A DNA stretch of 64,000 nucleotides from Ascarosepion bandense (GCA_037127315.1 JBBBDQ010001122.1:7521001-7585000), one strand, 5' to 3'. Numbered from the stretch's first letter, positions 10,800-21,965 are shown. Made by a program: numbers and translations. Notes: generated by a model not told the origin, from the sequence alone.

Positions 10800-11690
10800 G
10801 AAACATAGAACAATTAGCAGAATGTATGAAAACGCTATGCGTAGCGGTTCAACAGCTAATACATCAACAGCAAAGCCAACAAAATGTTTTGCAAAAAATA
10901 TTGTTAAAGCAAGGCGAACCAAAGGAAGGTTCCAGAATTTTCTCTGCGCGGGGGTGGGTATAGCAAACTTTTTCAGAATTTTTGTACAAACCTGAGGAAT
11001 GAATAACTTTTCCTGCGTACTTTAAAAGGCACGAGACAATTTTATCAAAAGGGTGCAAATCATGGACCGATGAAGAAAAAAATTATACTTTTGTTAGAAA
11101 AAATCAGGAAAATACGAAGTACACGAACTTCATTTTGCCAAAGAAACCAGAAGAGATTTCGTTTGACGAAACGGTTGAAATATTACCGAAAATGTTTGGT
11201 GAAATGGACAGTTTTTCATACGCGGTATAAATGCTTAAATATCGTGAAAGAAGAGGACGAAGACTTTGTTGCATACGCTGGGAAAGTTAACTCTCAATGT
11301 GAACGTTTTAAAATTATAGAAATCAAGGAAGAAGTTTAAATGCCTAATTTTTGTACAAGGTTTAACGGCACCTAAGAACAAGGAAGTTCGTTCAAGAATT
11401 TTAGCAATGTTGAAGCATGATACGGATATAACTTTACAGAAAGTATCGGAGGAATGCCAAAAATTGGTTAATATTAAACGGGATAATTTATGCATTAAAG
11501 AAAATTAAGTGTTGCCTGAATACATAAAGTAAAGCAACGTGTCTACAAAGAAGAAAGACCATACTGTAAACCATGTGGCAACACTAACCATGCTAGAAGT
11601 AAGTGTTATTTTACAAATAAAATGTTTTGAATGTGCGCAAAAGGAGCACAAGGCAGTAATGTGTAAAGAAAAATTATCGAAAGCCTAAAC
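10800..11690 (+). pseudogene. Gypsy B gag (capsid and two zinc knuckles), frameshifted
   Basis: The coding frame begins around 10800 (IEQLAECMKTLC..., Gln-rich). It continues through capsid-like blocks FPAYFKRHETIL and KPEEISFDETVEILPKMFGE, then EDEDFVAYAGKVNSQCERF, then LIFVQGLTAPKNKEVRSRIL and VSEECQKLVNIKRD. Two knuckles follow near 11565-11660: CKPCGNTNHARSKC and CFECAQKEHKAVMC, both CX2CX4HX4C. The frame must be switched several times (near 10960, 11090, 11215, 11340, 11515 and 11625). Gag would form the particle that packages element RNA. Confidence 0.8.
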
Positions 11691-11764
11691 GGATAAATAC
11701 TGTTTTAGATAAAAAAAAGTTACGAAGGATTTGGGTACAAGAAAGTACGTAGACATTAAGTTAA

Positions 11765-12060
11765 ATGGTTCGAAATATCACTTGTTTGCTTGATACCGGG
11801 AGTGACATTTCCACAATTGACGAAAATACCTGGAGAAAAATAGGCGACCAGAGTTGCAAAACACTAAGAAAATTGCGAGACGCATTTCGGGTAACAAGTT
11901 GAAATTCAAGGGTGAATTTTTCTCAAAGTTAGCGGTAGACAGCAAAATCCACAAAACTAAAATCTATGTGAATTCGCGAAAAATGCAAATTTATTTGGCA
12001 TTGATTTAATTGTATAATTTAATTTATAGGAGGAACCCATGAATACGTTTTGTAGGAAAA
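11765..12060 (+). pseudogene. Gypsy B retropepsin (aspartic protease), broken
   Basis: Contains the active-site block LDTGSDISTID near 11793, then a long region matching 1-363 of the window on the opposite strand. An indel stands just before LDTGSD and another near 11900. It would have processed Gag-Pol. Confidence 0.8.
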
Positions 12061-12153
12061 TAAATCCGTCGAATATAGGAAAGTCTAAACAGACAGAAAA
12101 ATTTGTGAAAATTTGAAGAATGAATTTACTGAATTCTTTTCGGATGAACTTGG

Positions 12154-12801
12154 TTGCCTGTACGCACAGAAGTGAAATTTGAACTAAAGGATGATATAAA
12201 ACCGGTATTCAAACCGAAAAGAAAAGTTCCCTTTGCATCGTTAGAGACGATAGCTAAAGAGTTACAGAGATTAGAGGACAACGGAGTAATTAAAAAGGTA
12301 GATTACTCTGAGTGGGCATCACCTACAGTCTACGTAAAAAAGAGAAATAATAAAATAAGAGTTTGTGCGAATTTCTTAACCGGAATGAATGAATTTTTAA
12401 AGGATCACACGTATTCACTCCCCACACAGGAGGAGATATTTTCAAGGTTGAATGGTGGCAAAATCTTTTCGAAAATTGATTTGTCAGAAGCTTATCTACA
12501 AGTCAAGGTCGAGGAGGAATATTCGAAATATTTAACCATCAACACCCACAGAGGATTGTATAGGTTGAAACGTTTACCGTTCGGTTTGAAGATAGCACCG
12601 AGCGTATTTCAACAAATTATGGATACGATGTTGTCGGGCCTAGATTATGCAATGGCATACTTGGACGTCATATTGATAAAAAGTGAAAATGTGGAAGTAC
12701 ATAAAATCCATGTCCGTGAAGTTTTCAAAATAATTAGGAATTATGGATTCAAGGTAGGACTTGAAAAGTGCGAGTTCTGTATGGATAAGATCGAATATTA
12801 A
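12154..12801 (+). pseudogene. Gypsy B reverse transcriptase, catalytic motif altered
   Basis: 216 codons open from PVRTEVKFEL to the TAA at 12799-12801. RT blocks are clear: VPFASLETIAKELQRLEDNG, SEWASPTVYVKKRN, RVCANFLTGMN (usually CxDFxxLN), FSKIDLSEAYLQV, RLPFGLKIAPSVFQQIMD and the catalytic block. The last reads YLDVILIKS rather than YLDD, so the second catalytic Asp is Val. That one change should abolish polymerisation. The frame is cut in the thumb by a stop at the position of GHxI. Confidence 0.9.
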
Positions 12802-13613
12802 GGCCAAATAATTGATCATAAAGAAAGAAAACCTAATCCAAACAGAACTGAAGCGATAAAAAATATGCCTACTCCGGATAACGTGACTAAGTTACAGTCA
12901 TCTCAGGGCCTTGCAAATTACTACAGTTTATATATTCCTAATATGCATGATTTAAGAGCACCATTAAACAAATTATTAGAAAGAAACATGGTTTTGGAGA
13001 AGGGAATGCGACGAAGCATTTAAAAATTAAAAAGGGTGCTTATTGTCGGATTTAGCTTTAGTGCACTTTGATCCAAATAAAAATTAATTGTACCGTCGGA
13101 TGCGAGTGAATATGGCATAGGAGCTGTTCTTTTACAACAATTCGAGGATGGCGTAACAAAACTTATCGCTCAAACCTCGAGAGCATTGCTTCCAGCGGAA
13201 AGAAATTATAGTCAGATAGAGAAGGAAACGCTAGCTATAATTTATGCTGTGAAAAAATTTCACAGATTCATTTATGGAAGATCGTTCGTGCTTCAAACCG
13301 ACCATAAACCGTTATTGTCGATTTTGGGGTTCGGAAAAAGGATTACCTACTCATTGTGCAAACAGGTTGCAAAGATGTAATTTTATTAAATTACAATTCT
13401 TTTAAGATGCAGTTTATTCCGTCTAAGAAAATTGCCCACGCGGATTGTCTTTCAGGACTAATCCCGAACAACCCTGAGTTGTTAGTGGAAACAGTGATAG
13501 CAGCGTCAAAAGAAGAGAAAGGACTTGCGGATGTACTGGTGAACACCGTTAGAGTATTACCGGTAATGCTGGAGGAAATTAAGAAAATTTCAAAGATGAT
13601 TAAACAAGTGAAA
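12802..13613 (+). pseudogene. Gypsy B RT thumb and RNase H, frameshifted
   Basis: After the stop, thumb-like sequence continues (GQIIDHKERKPNP...). RNase H follows from about 13085 with VPSDASEYGIGAVLLQQ, then RNYSQIEKETLAIIYAVKKFH and LQTDHKPLLSIL. These give the expected catalytic Asp, Glu and Asp positions. A frameshift near 13350 separates it from the following LLNYNSFKMQFIPSKKIAHADCLS block, the usual RNase H end. Confidence 0.8.
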
Positions 13614-14440
13614 TGAAACACTACTGTATGCTCAAAGAGTGGTAATTCCACGTGTTCTACGTAAGAGGATATTGAAAGAATAACATTTGGGTCATCCGGG
13701 TACATCCAGAATGAAATCATTAATGAGGAGCTATATATACTGTCCTAGGATGGACTAGGACATTGAAGATTTGGTGAAGCATTGTAAAGGCTGTCAGCAG
13801 CAAAATCACCACCTATGAAAACTCAGCCATGGCCAAAAACAGAAGTGCCGTGGTCACGGTTACATGTTGACTATTCAGGACCATTAAAGGGAGACTATTA
13901 CCTAATTATTGTTGATTTATTCTAAATGGCCTGAGGATTTCGGATTTAAATACCCGACAGCGGCAAATACGATAATGGCGTTAAACGAAGTATTTAGCCG
14001 TCTGGGGGTGCCAAACACAATTATGAGTGACAACGGAACTATGTTTACGGGAGCTGAATTTAAACATTATTGTGATTCATTAGCAATCGAACACATAACC
14101 ACGCCTACGTATAATCCGAGATCGAATGAACAGGCAGAAAGGTTTGTCGATACGATTAAAAGAGCTATAAGATGTGCTCATGGGATCGACACTGAAGACA
14201 TGAATATACAAACATTTCTGATGGTTTAGAGAATTACGCCGAATCAGAACATTAATGGAAATTTGTTGCCTGCTGAGGTCATGTACGCGAGAAAGATTCG
14301 ATCAATATTTGATAGGCTGTTACCAAAGAAAAAGAAGAGTTTTATAAAACCAAACTCTGATATTAAATCTTTCAAAGAAGGAGACAAGGTCTTTTTTAAG
14401 AACTATCGGACTTTTGGGAAGACGGTTTAGTAATTAGAAG
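13614..14440 (+). pseudogene. Gypsy B integrase, frameshifted
   Basis: An N-terminal HHCC zinc region (HLGHPGTSRM...HCKGCQQ, 13688-13800) is followed by the catalytic core: HVDYSGPLKGDYYLIIVD, then SKWPEDF after a one-base shift near 13918, MSDNGTMFTGAEF and YNPRSNEQAERFVDTIKRA. The three acidic catalytic positions (D, D, E) can all be read. The C-terminal part (LLPAEVMYARKIRS..., EGDKVFFKNYR) extends past a TAG at 14227. No chromodomain is recognisable downstream. Confidence 0.85.
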
Positions 14441-14555
14441 AATCGGGAGAGTCATTTATATAAGTAAAGGAGAGAAGTTTGTCTGTAAAAAAAAACACAT
14501 AAGCCAACTGAGACACCGATACATCGAATTCGTTGCAAATGACCAAGAGATACCA

Positions 14556-14771
14556 ATGGAGGTAATATATGACACATTCCAGATTAAACCACCCACTAAC
14601 AATGGAGCACTTATGGAGGTAACACATGCGCAAAGAATTACTGATTCTCCTAAAAGTAAAGACACAGGGACAGACAGGAGAAGAAGTAACAAAAAAAGGC
14701 CAAGTAGTAAATGGCTATGTCCAGATCCTAAGAGAAAAAATATTAAGAGCAAAATTCTAAGAAGAACTTAG
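14556..14771 (+). other. Gypsy B post-integrase open stretch
   Basis: 71 codons, basic and Lys/Ser/Arg-rich, ending just before the polypurine tract. Probably the tail of the Pol frame, not a separate gene. Confidence 0.4.
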
Positions 14772-14773
14772 CT

Positions 14774-14783
14774 CGGGGGAAGG
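14774..14783 (+). promoter_or_regulatory. Gypsy B polypurine tract
   Basis: GGGGGAAGG-type purine run directly before the 3' LTR. Confidence 0.7.
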
Positions 14784-15024
14784 TGTTATAGTGGAACATC
14801 CTGACATTCCCGAGAATAGAATGCTCTACTTTATAAAGACGGTAACGAGTGATACAACGAGGAAAATGCTCTTAGGCATTCGCCTGACTGCTCTATGACA
14901 CTGTCAGCACTCTGCCTTCGGGTAGAGGGCGCTCACTGCTTCCGAGCAGAGAGCACAAACCCAGTCGTGGTTCCGCCGAAGGGTAGATTCCACGACTGGG
15001 GAAAAATAGACAGAGATTTTTTGG

Positions 15025-15060
15025 CCCGGCTATATGGCCGGGAATGCCCACTATAAAATG
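15025..15060 (+). promoter_or_regulatory. LTR core promoter, unit 1
   Basis: CCCGGCTATATGGCCGGG (one mismatch from a palindrome) followed about 9 bp later by CTATAAAATG, a good TATA box. Confidence 0.6.
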
Positions 15061-15240
15061 ACCATGTGTCACATCCGGCCTTGTGTGGGAAGGCTAGTAA
15101 ATACAAAAAGCTCTTAGGCAGTCGATGACTGCTCTATGACACTGTCAGCTCTCTGCTTCCGAGCAGAGAGCACAAACCCAGTCGTGGTTCCGCCGAATGG
15201 TAGAACCACGACCGGGGAAAAATAGACAGAGATTTTTTGG

Positions 15241-15276
15241 CCCGGCTATATAGCCGGGAATACCCACTATAAAATG
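15241..15276 (+). promoter_or_regulatory. LTR core promoter, unit 2
   Basis: CCCGGCTATATAGCCGGG is a perfect 18-bp palindrome, followed by CTATAAAATG. It is the promoter-proximal copy. Confidence 0.65.
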
Positions 15277-15502
15277 ACCGTGTGTCACATCTGGCCTTGC
15301 GTGGGAAGGCTAGTAAATACAAAAAGGTCTTAGGCAAAGGCATTCACTATTCGATAGTCGATTTCGCTCCTACCCGGGTCTTGCCTATATGTGTATTATT
15401 GTTAATTGTACCTTAGTACAATAAATCTGTATTTCTTATTCCCGGTGGTGATTTCCATTCTTCAACTGATCTTTTATACTGTATTCCTTTCGGGATATAT
15501 TA

Positions 15503-16580
<1,078 letters not shown>

Positions 16581-16589
16581 TATCTATCT

Positions 16590-17050
16590 CTAAAGAGGAA
16601 CAGAAAATGGAAAGGAAGAGAAAAAGAGAGAGAAGTACACGTCAGAGGTAGAAAACAAAATAGAAAAATAAGAGGGGGAAAAAATAAAAATAAATAGAAG
16701 AAGAATGTTAGCCTAAAGGAGAAGACAAAAGAAAAAAGGAACAAGTGAAACATATCAGGCTGTTTGTCATAGTGAAACGCACCTATTCTATAGTGAATAG
16801 ACTCTCCCACCTAATTTTAGTAGGAGTAGTAAGAGGGACGAGGGTTAGTCAGTGTTGGACGATAGTAGTCGATAGTTAGTCGAATACAAAAGTAGTCAGC
16901 AACCTGGCAAGATTACACTGTGTAATACATATTATATCAAGTTCCTAACATTTTGTGCGTCTATTAGGACCGACTTTAGCACAAATACTAGTCTCCACGG
17001 CGAAAATAACTGCACAACATTGTTATACATGAAATGACACACTTTTTGGT
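16590..17050. other. Purine-rich stretch and possible old LTR piece
   Basis: 16590-16745 is purine-rich and simple. From 16761 a segment starting TGTTTGTCATAGTGAAACGCACC, with ATAGACTCTCCCACC and repeated TAGTCGATAGTTAGTCG-like words, resembles the LTR-like segment at 35117. No partner or duplication was found, so this is a weak call. Confidence 0.3.
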
Positions 17051-17234
17051 TGGTTGTTGATCCAGTCGGTTAAAGAAGTATATGAAAAAAATCTTTACTT
17101 ATTCCTGACTCTTTTTCTTTCCAGATAATTTTTCTTTCAATATATTGTTACTCATAAGCCCAATAAAAATGATTACAATGAGATAATGCTGAGTAATCTT
17201 ACTGTAGGAGTACAAACTGGGGAAAAAAAACATT

Positions 17235-17750
17235 TTTGCATCAAATCATTAAATGTGATGAGAAATGGATGCTCTTTGACAACATTAAGAGAGTAGGCTA
17301 GTGATTAGATTTAAGGGAATCAACAAAACAATGCTTAAAACCTCCACTGCACCCTAAAAAGTTAATGATTACTGCATGGTGGTCTTTTAAAGGGGTTATT
17401 CATTATTCATTCTTGCCTCAGGGGTAAACAATAACAGCAACCTCGTATTGTGGAGAAATTGAGTGTATGCACAAAAAATTAAAAAAGGAAACATCCTAGA
17501 CTTGTGAATAGGAATCGCCAAATTTTGTCGCACAGCTGCACACTTTTCAATCAACTAACCAAAAGCTGCCAAACCTGGATTATGAAATTTTGCCTTATCC
17601 TTCATATTCACCTGATATCTCTCCTACTGATTATCACTTGTATAAGCAGTTTGATCTTTTCATGTACAATAAAACATTTTCCAATAAGGAAGAGGTAATT
17701 GAAGCATTTGAACTGTTTATCACATCAAAAGATGAACATTCTTTTAATTT
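17235..17750 (+). pseudogene. Mariner transposase fragment, copy 1
   Basis: Degraded mariner catalytic region: CDEKWMLFDN (second catalytic Asp), LHPKKLMITAWWSFKGVIHYSFL, then LDYEILPYPSYSPDISPTDYHLYKQFDLF (third Asp, D34D type). Several stops and a loss around HDNARPH break it. It would have been a cut-and-paste DNA transposase. Confidence 0.75.
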
Positions 17751-17905
17751 CTACTGGGCATAAAGTGGGGGATTGGTTTTCTATTGTTGTGAAGTAATAA
17801 ACAGATCCCCCACTAATTACTACTTAATATAATACATCTCTTCTCTCTCTCTAGCTATGAGACAAATAACAAGACAGACTGGGTTCTATAGCCTTGGCTG
17901 ACAAC
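17751..17905 (+). mobile_element. SINE-like insertion (TGCTGGGCATAAA family)
   Basis: Begins TACTGGGCATAAAGTGGGGGAT and ends with GACTGGGTTCTATAGCCTTGGCTGACAACCAGA, the body of the local tRNA-derived SINE. A second copy lies at 62530-62700, and a decayed start at 52615. Confidence 0.55.
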
Positions 17906-18232
17906 CAGACTTAAGAATAGAGATAGCCCAATTTTGCTACAAGACCACACGCGTTTCAATCAACTAACCAAAAGCTGCCAAACCTGGATTATGAAATTTT
18001 GCCTTATCCTTCATATTCAACTGATATCTCTCCTACTGATTATCACTTATATAAGCATTTTGATCTTTTCATGTACAATAAAACATTTTTCAATAAGGAA
18101 GAGGTAATTGAAGCATTTGAACTCTTTGTCACATCAAAAGATGAAAATTCTTTTAATGATAAGATCAAGAATTTAGAAGTATACATTGAAGAACAATTAT
18201 TCATCAAGATGCTGCCTATTTCAACTAAATAA
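17906..18232 (+). pseudogene. Mariner transposase fragment, copy 2 (duplicate)
   Basis: 17917-18162 repeats 17507-17753, then runs further to the transposase C-terminus (NDKIKNLEVYIEEQLFIKMLP..., stop at 18230). YSTDISPTDYHLYKHF keeps the catalytic Asp. The repeat flanks the SINE-like insertion, so about 245 bp was duplicated around it. Confidence 0.75.
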
Positions 18233-18410
18233 ATTAGTTCTTTAACATTTCAGAAGTGTTTTATTTTTATTCATTTCCTATAAAGTTTTTCATTTCACAT
18301 GTAACAACTTAATAGTGAAGTTTGAAAAGTAGAATGAAATAAAGAAAGAGAGAACGGAAAAAATAGAATGAAAGACATAGAGAAAGTGAGAGAGATGATT
18401 GCTTACCTAC

Positions 18411-18528
18411 CTGTTAAATATATAGCCGGGGTTTTATTAAGTCCTGAGATAAACTGGATTCCAGGCATTTGAGATGCGTTTCGAGACGGCATCAGGTCCA
18501 ACACTTCCCCTGTGTGTGACACTTATAC
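18411..18528 (-). CDS. Candidate host exon with good splice sites
   Basis: On the minus strand a pyrimidine-rich acceptor (TTTTTTTCTTTTCCAG) precedes, and a strong donor (AACAG/GTAGGTAAGC) follows, a 118-bp segment that is GC-richer than its surroundings. In one frame it reads SHTGEVLDLMPSRNASQMPG then IQFISGLNKTPAIYLT with no stop. That frame needs either a slightly later acceptor (TATAAG, exon 18411-18521) or a stop at the second codon. The alternative phase is open for 29 codons. I do not recognise the protein. No similar copy is seen elsewhere in the window, unlike the repeats around it. Confidence 0.35.
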
Positions 18529-18659
18529 CTGGAAAAGAAAAAATCATGAAGGATTTAGCATCTTATTTCAGATGAAAATCTTGATATATATTAATAATAG
18601 CCCATATTTAGCCACAAACAACTTCAGTAAAATGTTATAGAATAGACGAACAGACATAA

Positions 18660-19500
18660 AATATATTTAATAAATCTCCCATTAGCATTAGCATTAGCAT
18701 GGAACAGGCTTGCCTCCCAGAGAGTAAAACACTGCACCTCCTTGGCCTTACACTTTCAGTGGACCTCAAATAGAATGACTATATCGAATCCATTGCCAAA
18801 TCTGCCGCTATGAAAGTCGGCTCTCTGTGCAGGGCCCGGAAGTTTTTTCTCGTCTGAATCTATCCTGGACATATACAAATCTACCATCCGCCCATGTATT
18901 GAATACTGCTGTCACATCTGGTCGGATGCCCCTGCTACTCTCCTTGGGCTTCTTGACAAAATACAAACGAGAATCTGTAACGTGGTTGATACAGACTTGG
19001 CAGACCGGCTGTAACCACTCTCTCACCAGCGTGATGTGGCTTCCCTGTGCCTCTTCTACAAGTACTTTCATGGCTTCTGCTCCGAAGAACGTAGATCATT
19101 GGTGCTGCCTAAGCATGAATTTACACGAGATACTAGATTGGCAACTAGGTCCCACCCTTTTACAGTTAAACAGATAAGATGTAACCGTAATTTCTACTCC
19201 AACATCCTCTTTTCTCGCGCTTCCCACCTGTGGAATTCCCTTCCGCATGTCTGCTTTCCCAACGGCTACAATCTCCAGGTGTTTAAATGTAGGGTCAATA
19301 GACACCTCCTATCACACTAACTTCCAATTATTCTCCCAACACTCTCATCTACCCAATCCGAATTCTCGGTATTTTTACCCGCCTATCACCCACCCTCTGA
19401 CATTTCCTATATTTAACCATCCTTTCTCCACTCTATGTAGCCCTCTGCACAGTAGTGGCAGTGACATGCCTTGCTCTTGGTGAAACGCTTATATATATAT
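18660..19500 (+). pseudogene. CR1-like LINE, 3' end of ORF2 plus UTR
   Basis: Decayed reading of the RT C-terminus: LHLLGLTLSVDLKWNDYIES, ILDIYKSTIRPCIEYCCHIW, LADRLQPLSHQRDVASLCLF, then FTVKQIRCNRNFYSNILFSR and ending NGYNLQVFKCRVNRHLL with a stop near 19320. These blocks are typical of CR1/Jockey-type LINEs. The UTR ends GTAGCCC...CACAGTAGTGGCAGTGA...CCTTGCT...GGTGAAACG. This tail marks at least ten other fragments in the window. Confidence 0.8.
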
Positions 19501-19582
19501 AAAAAAAAAAAGATAAAAATGATATAAGAACAAAAAATGTCATGTAAAGACAGGAAAATGTGATATTTGAAAACTCCCTACT

Positions 19583-19795
19583 GTATACAATACTGTTCAA
19601 AAGTATTAGAACAAGAACTATTTTATCTTTTATGAGGCATATTGACAGAAAATAAACAATTTAATTTGAGTAATTTTATTTGATTTACTCAACAAATGCT
19701 TTAACAAGAAAAAAGTACTTGTTACAAAATAAATTTAATATATTAGCCTTTTGCTTTGAAATAATAAAGTAATTGCGACAATTTACCAATCGCAT
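19583..19795 (+). mobile_element. Tc1-like element end, fragment 1
   Basis: Begins with the family terminal repeat (TACTGTTCAAAAGTATTAGAACAAGAACTATT, decayed) and stops after GACAATTTACCAATCGCA, the same stop point as the fragment at 20035-20257. An (AT)n run follows. Confidence 0.7.
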
Positions 19796-19806
19796 ATAAT
19801 ATATAC

Positions 19807-19860
<54 letters not shown>
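19796..19860. repeat. (AT)n with ACATAT interruptions
   Basis: Dinucleotide run between the Tc1 fragment and the 3' end of the tRNA-like/hammerhead repeat. Three copies of that repeat carry (AT)n at this position. Confidence 0.9.
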
Positions 19861-19864
19861 TGTT

Positions 19865-19919
19865 GTCATTCGCAGACAGATCTGTTTCGCTGTATCACAG
19901 CTCATCAGTACGGTTAGAC
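19865..19919 (-). ncRNA. Type I hammerhead ribozyme, core intact
   Basis: Minus-strand elements in order: stem I strand ...CCGTA, core CTGATGA, stem II GCTGT-GAT-ACAGC (5 perfect pairs), core GAA, stem III ACAG/CTGT closing a very short loop, cleavage triplet GTC (cut after the base at 19875), then stem I return TGCG. A further GTC/GAC pairing lies across a 4/3-nt internal loop. All expected conserved core bases are present. Weak points are the 3-4-bp stem III with a tiny loop and the short stem I. Activity is inferred, not shown. Confidence 0.7.
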
Positions 19920-20003
19920 TCCGACTGTTTTCTTACCGGGATTGAAATCCGACCGAAATGGCCTCAGTCGGCGACTCTACCCCTGGGCTATGGGCGTTCG
20001 GTG
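19865..20003 (-). mobile_element. tRNA-like/hammerhead composite repeat, copy a
   Basis: On the minus strand, a tRNA-like head (20003 to about 19937) has an A-box-like TAGCCCAGGGGTAG and a B-box-like GGATTTCAATCCC. A short linker with GGAGTC leads to a type I hammerhead ribozyme (19919-19865), then (AT)n. Other copies are at 54366-54760 and 59702-60080. It resembles a SINE in its head and the animal retrozymes in its ribozyme. Confidence 0.75.
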
Positions 20004-20034
20004 GAAGTAGGCACACTTTTTAGCACATATCATT

Positions 20035-20257
20035 ACAGTACTGTACAAAAGTAATAGGACAAGAACTATTTTATTTTTTATGAGCCATACTGACAGAAAA
20101 TAAACAATTTAATTAGAGTAATTTTATTTGATTTACTCAACAAATGCTTTAACAAGAAAAAATACTTGTTACAAAATAAATTCAATATTTAGTATATTAG
20201 CCTTTTGCTTTGAAATAATAAAATAATTTCGACAATTTACCAATCGCACCTAGTATA
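20035..20257 (+). mobile_element. Tc1-like element end, fragment 2
   Basis: TA then CAGTACTGTACAAAAGTAAT..., the terminal repeat, ending at GACAATTTACCAATCGCACC as in fragment 1. The identical 3' limit suggests a short derivative family or a local duplication. Confidence 0.75.
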
Positions 20258-20353
20258 TACAGTACTGTATAAAAGTATTAGGACAAGAACTATTTCATCT
20301 TTTATGAGGCATATTGACAGAAAATAAACAATTTGATTAAAGTAATTTTATTT

Positions 20354-21965
20354 GGTAAATTTTCGTTTTAGGTCCCGAAGGCTTTTATTTTTATCCCTTC
20401 AATTTTTTTCAAAATAACCTTATTTCCGTGCATATGTATATGCTGAACTAAAATCAACAATTATATAATGAAGAAACCTACGTTTTTTGATGTTAACGAC
20501 CAGAAAAAACGGACTTCTCGATCTTTTTGTCCCCATTATCAGCTTACATCCGCTGCTGAATGGTTTTAAGCATAGGAAGAAAATTTTGGCCTATTTACTT
20601 CCTTCATTGTAAATTCTTTGCAGAAATTACTACGGGGTTTTTTTTGGTACTCAGTTTCAGCAGAAAGTATTTGCGTGATTTTTTTTTCCTCTTTTTTTTT
20701 GGTACTTAATTTCAGAAGAAAGTTAACTTTTAAATATATGAAAATAAGTGATAAGTGTAGTTTTGCTTAACATTAAAGTTAACTTACTTTAAAAAAATCT
20801 ATATTTTCATATATTTGAAAGTTAACTTTCGTTTGAAAAAATTAAGTAAAACTACAATTATCACTTATTTTCATATATTTGAAAGTTAAGTTTCTTTTGA
20901 AATTAAGTACCAAAAAAAAAGAGGAAAAAAAATCACGCAAATACACGCAAATTTCTTCTGAAATTAAGTCAGTTAAGTGCCATACGTGAGACACGCTTGG
21001 GCGATCATGTCTCGAAGGAGACATGACTGACTGGGCAGAATATTATCTCGCAGTAGGTTGCCATTGCTTTCTGCGGTAGACTGGTTGCCGACCAGGGCTA
21101 TAGATCTGTCCTGTTATTTAACCCATAACTGGAAGGAAGAGATGAATTAATACCTTTCCCAAGGGTATTTGTGCGTAAGTGAATACAATGGATTCAACTG
21201 GAATTCGAACTCGGCTCCCCGGTTTCTCATCCCAAGCCGATATCCAATGCACCACAACGCAAATTAAGTACTCTCACCCCAAAAAAAAACAAAAAAAAAA
21301 AACACGCAAATACACGCAACTTTTTGAAAACTACTGCATTTTTTTAAAATTGTCAATGTCATTTTTTTCCATTTTTTAATTTTTAACTTCCTTTCCAATT
21401 AAGGTAATTATTGTTTTATTTTCAATGTTAAGTATAAAAAATGCTTTACTGTACTACTTATTTTGTTCTTTTTGTTATTTATAATTTATAAGTATTTTCA
21501 TGTATATGAAGGTTAAGTAAAACTACACTTATCACTTATTTTCATATATTTGAAAGTTAACTTTCTTCTCAAATTAAGCACACGCAACTTTCTTAAATTA
21601 ATTAACAAAACAAAAACGAAAGAAAAACACGCATACACGAAACTTTCTGCTGAAATTGAGTACCGACAAAAAAAATCGTGTAGTAAATTCTTCAAAGACT
21701 TTTCAATAAAGGAAGTAAATAGGTCGAAATTAGTTTCCTATGCCTAAAGTCATTCAGCAGTGAATAACTAGTCAGTGTGCCAGTAGTGGGTGACAAAAAA
21801 GCAAGAAGTTTGATTTTTGTTTCTGGTCGTTAACATAAAAACGTTAGGTTTCTTCAATATCTAATTGTTGATTTGTGTTCAGCATATACATGTTCATGGA
21901 AATAAGGCTATTATGGAAAAATTTGAAGGGATAAAAGCCTTTGGGACCTAAAACAAAAATTTACT
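20354..21965. mobile_element. Palindromic DNA transposon with 8-bp duplication
   Basis: Ends GGTAAATTTTCGTTTTAGGT at 20354 and its inverse at 21965. TTTTATTT occurs directly outside both (20346-20353 and 21966-21973). The terminal inverted arms run over 100 bp (through GTTAACGACCAGAAA). Further inverted segments inside include a large near-palindrome at about 20665-20965 centred near 20790. No transposase is seen. The family recurs at 38923-39379, also with an 8-bp duplication. Eight bases fit hAT, Merlin or Zisupton among others; the ends match none that I recognise. Confidence 0.8.
20970..21260 (-). mobile_element. tRNA-derived SINE, full length
   Basis: Flanked by a 9-bp direct repeat AAATTAAGT (20961-20969, 21261-21269). 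The minus strand starts GCGTTGTGGTGCATTGGATAT (A box) and has GAGTTCGAATTCC (B box). The body contains CCCTTGGGAAAGGTATTAAT and TGGGTTAAATAACAGGACAG, and it ends in TTAACTG repeats. It resembles cephalopod tRNA-derived SINEs. Confidence 0.85.

Larger units (their letters stand above)
4574..15502 (+). mobile_element. Gypsy B: full-length but dead LTR retrotransposon, split by a LINE
   Basis: LTRs begin TGTTATAGTGGAACATCC and end GGATATATCA (5') or GGATATATTA (3'). Between them lie, in order, gag with two CCHC knuckles, retropepsin, RT, RNase H and integrase, the Ty3/Gypsy order. The gene content resembles the Mag/K02A2.6-like group. The 5' LTR is interrupted by a 5.6-kb LINE. Every gene has frameshifts, and the RT catalytic motif is altered. 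The flanks are (TATC)n on both sides: CCATC on the left and GTATC on the right, so any 5-bp duplication has decayed. Confidence 0.9.
14784..15502 (+). repeat. Gypsy B 3' LTR with duplicated promoter unit
   Basis: 719 bp. It contains two tandem units, 14869-15109 (241 bp) and 15110-15325 (216 bp). Each holds an 18-bp GC-rich palindrome and a TATA box. R/U5 with AATAAA near 15419 follows. Confidence 0.88.

Noticed and set aside
10789..10995. 68-codon frame in the Gypsy B gag region
   Set aside because: Wrong frame; the neighbouring frame gives the conserved Gag blocks.
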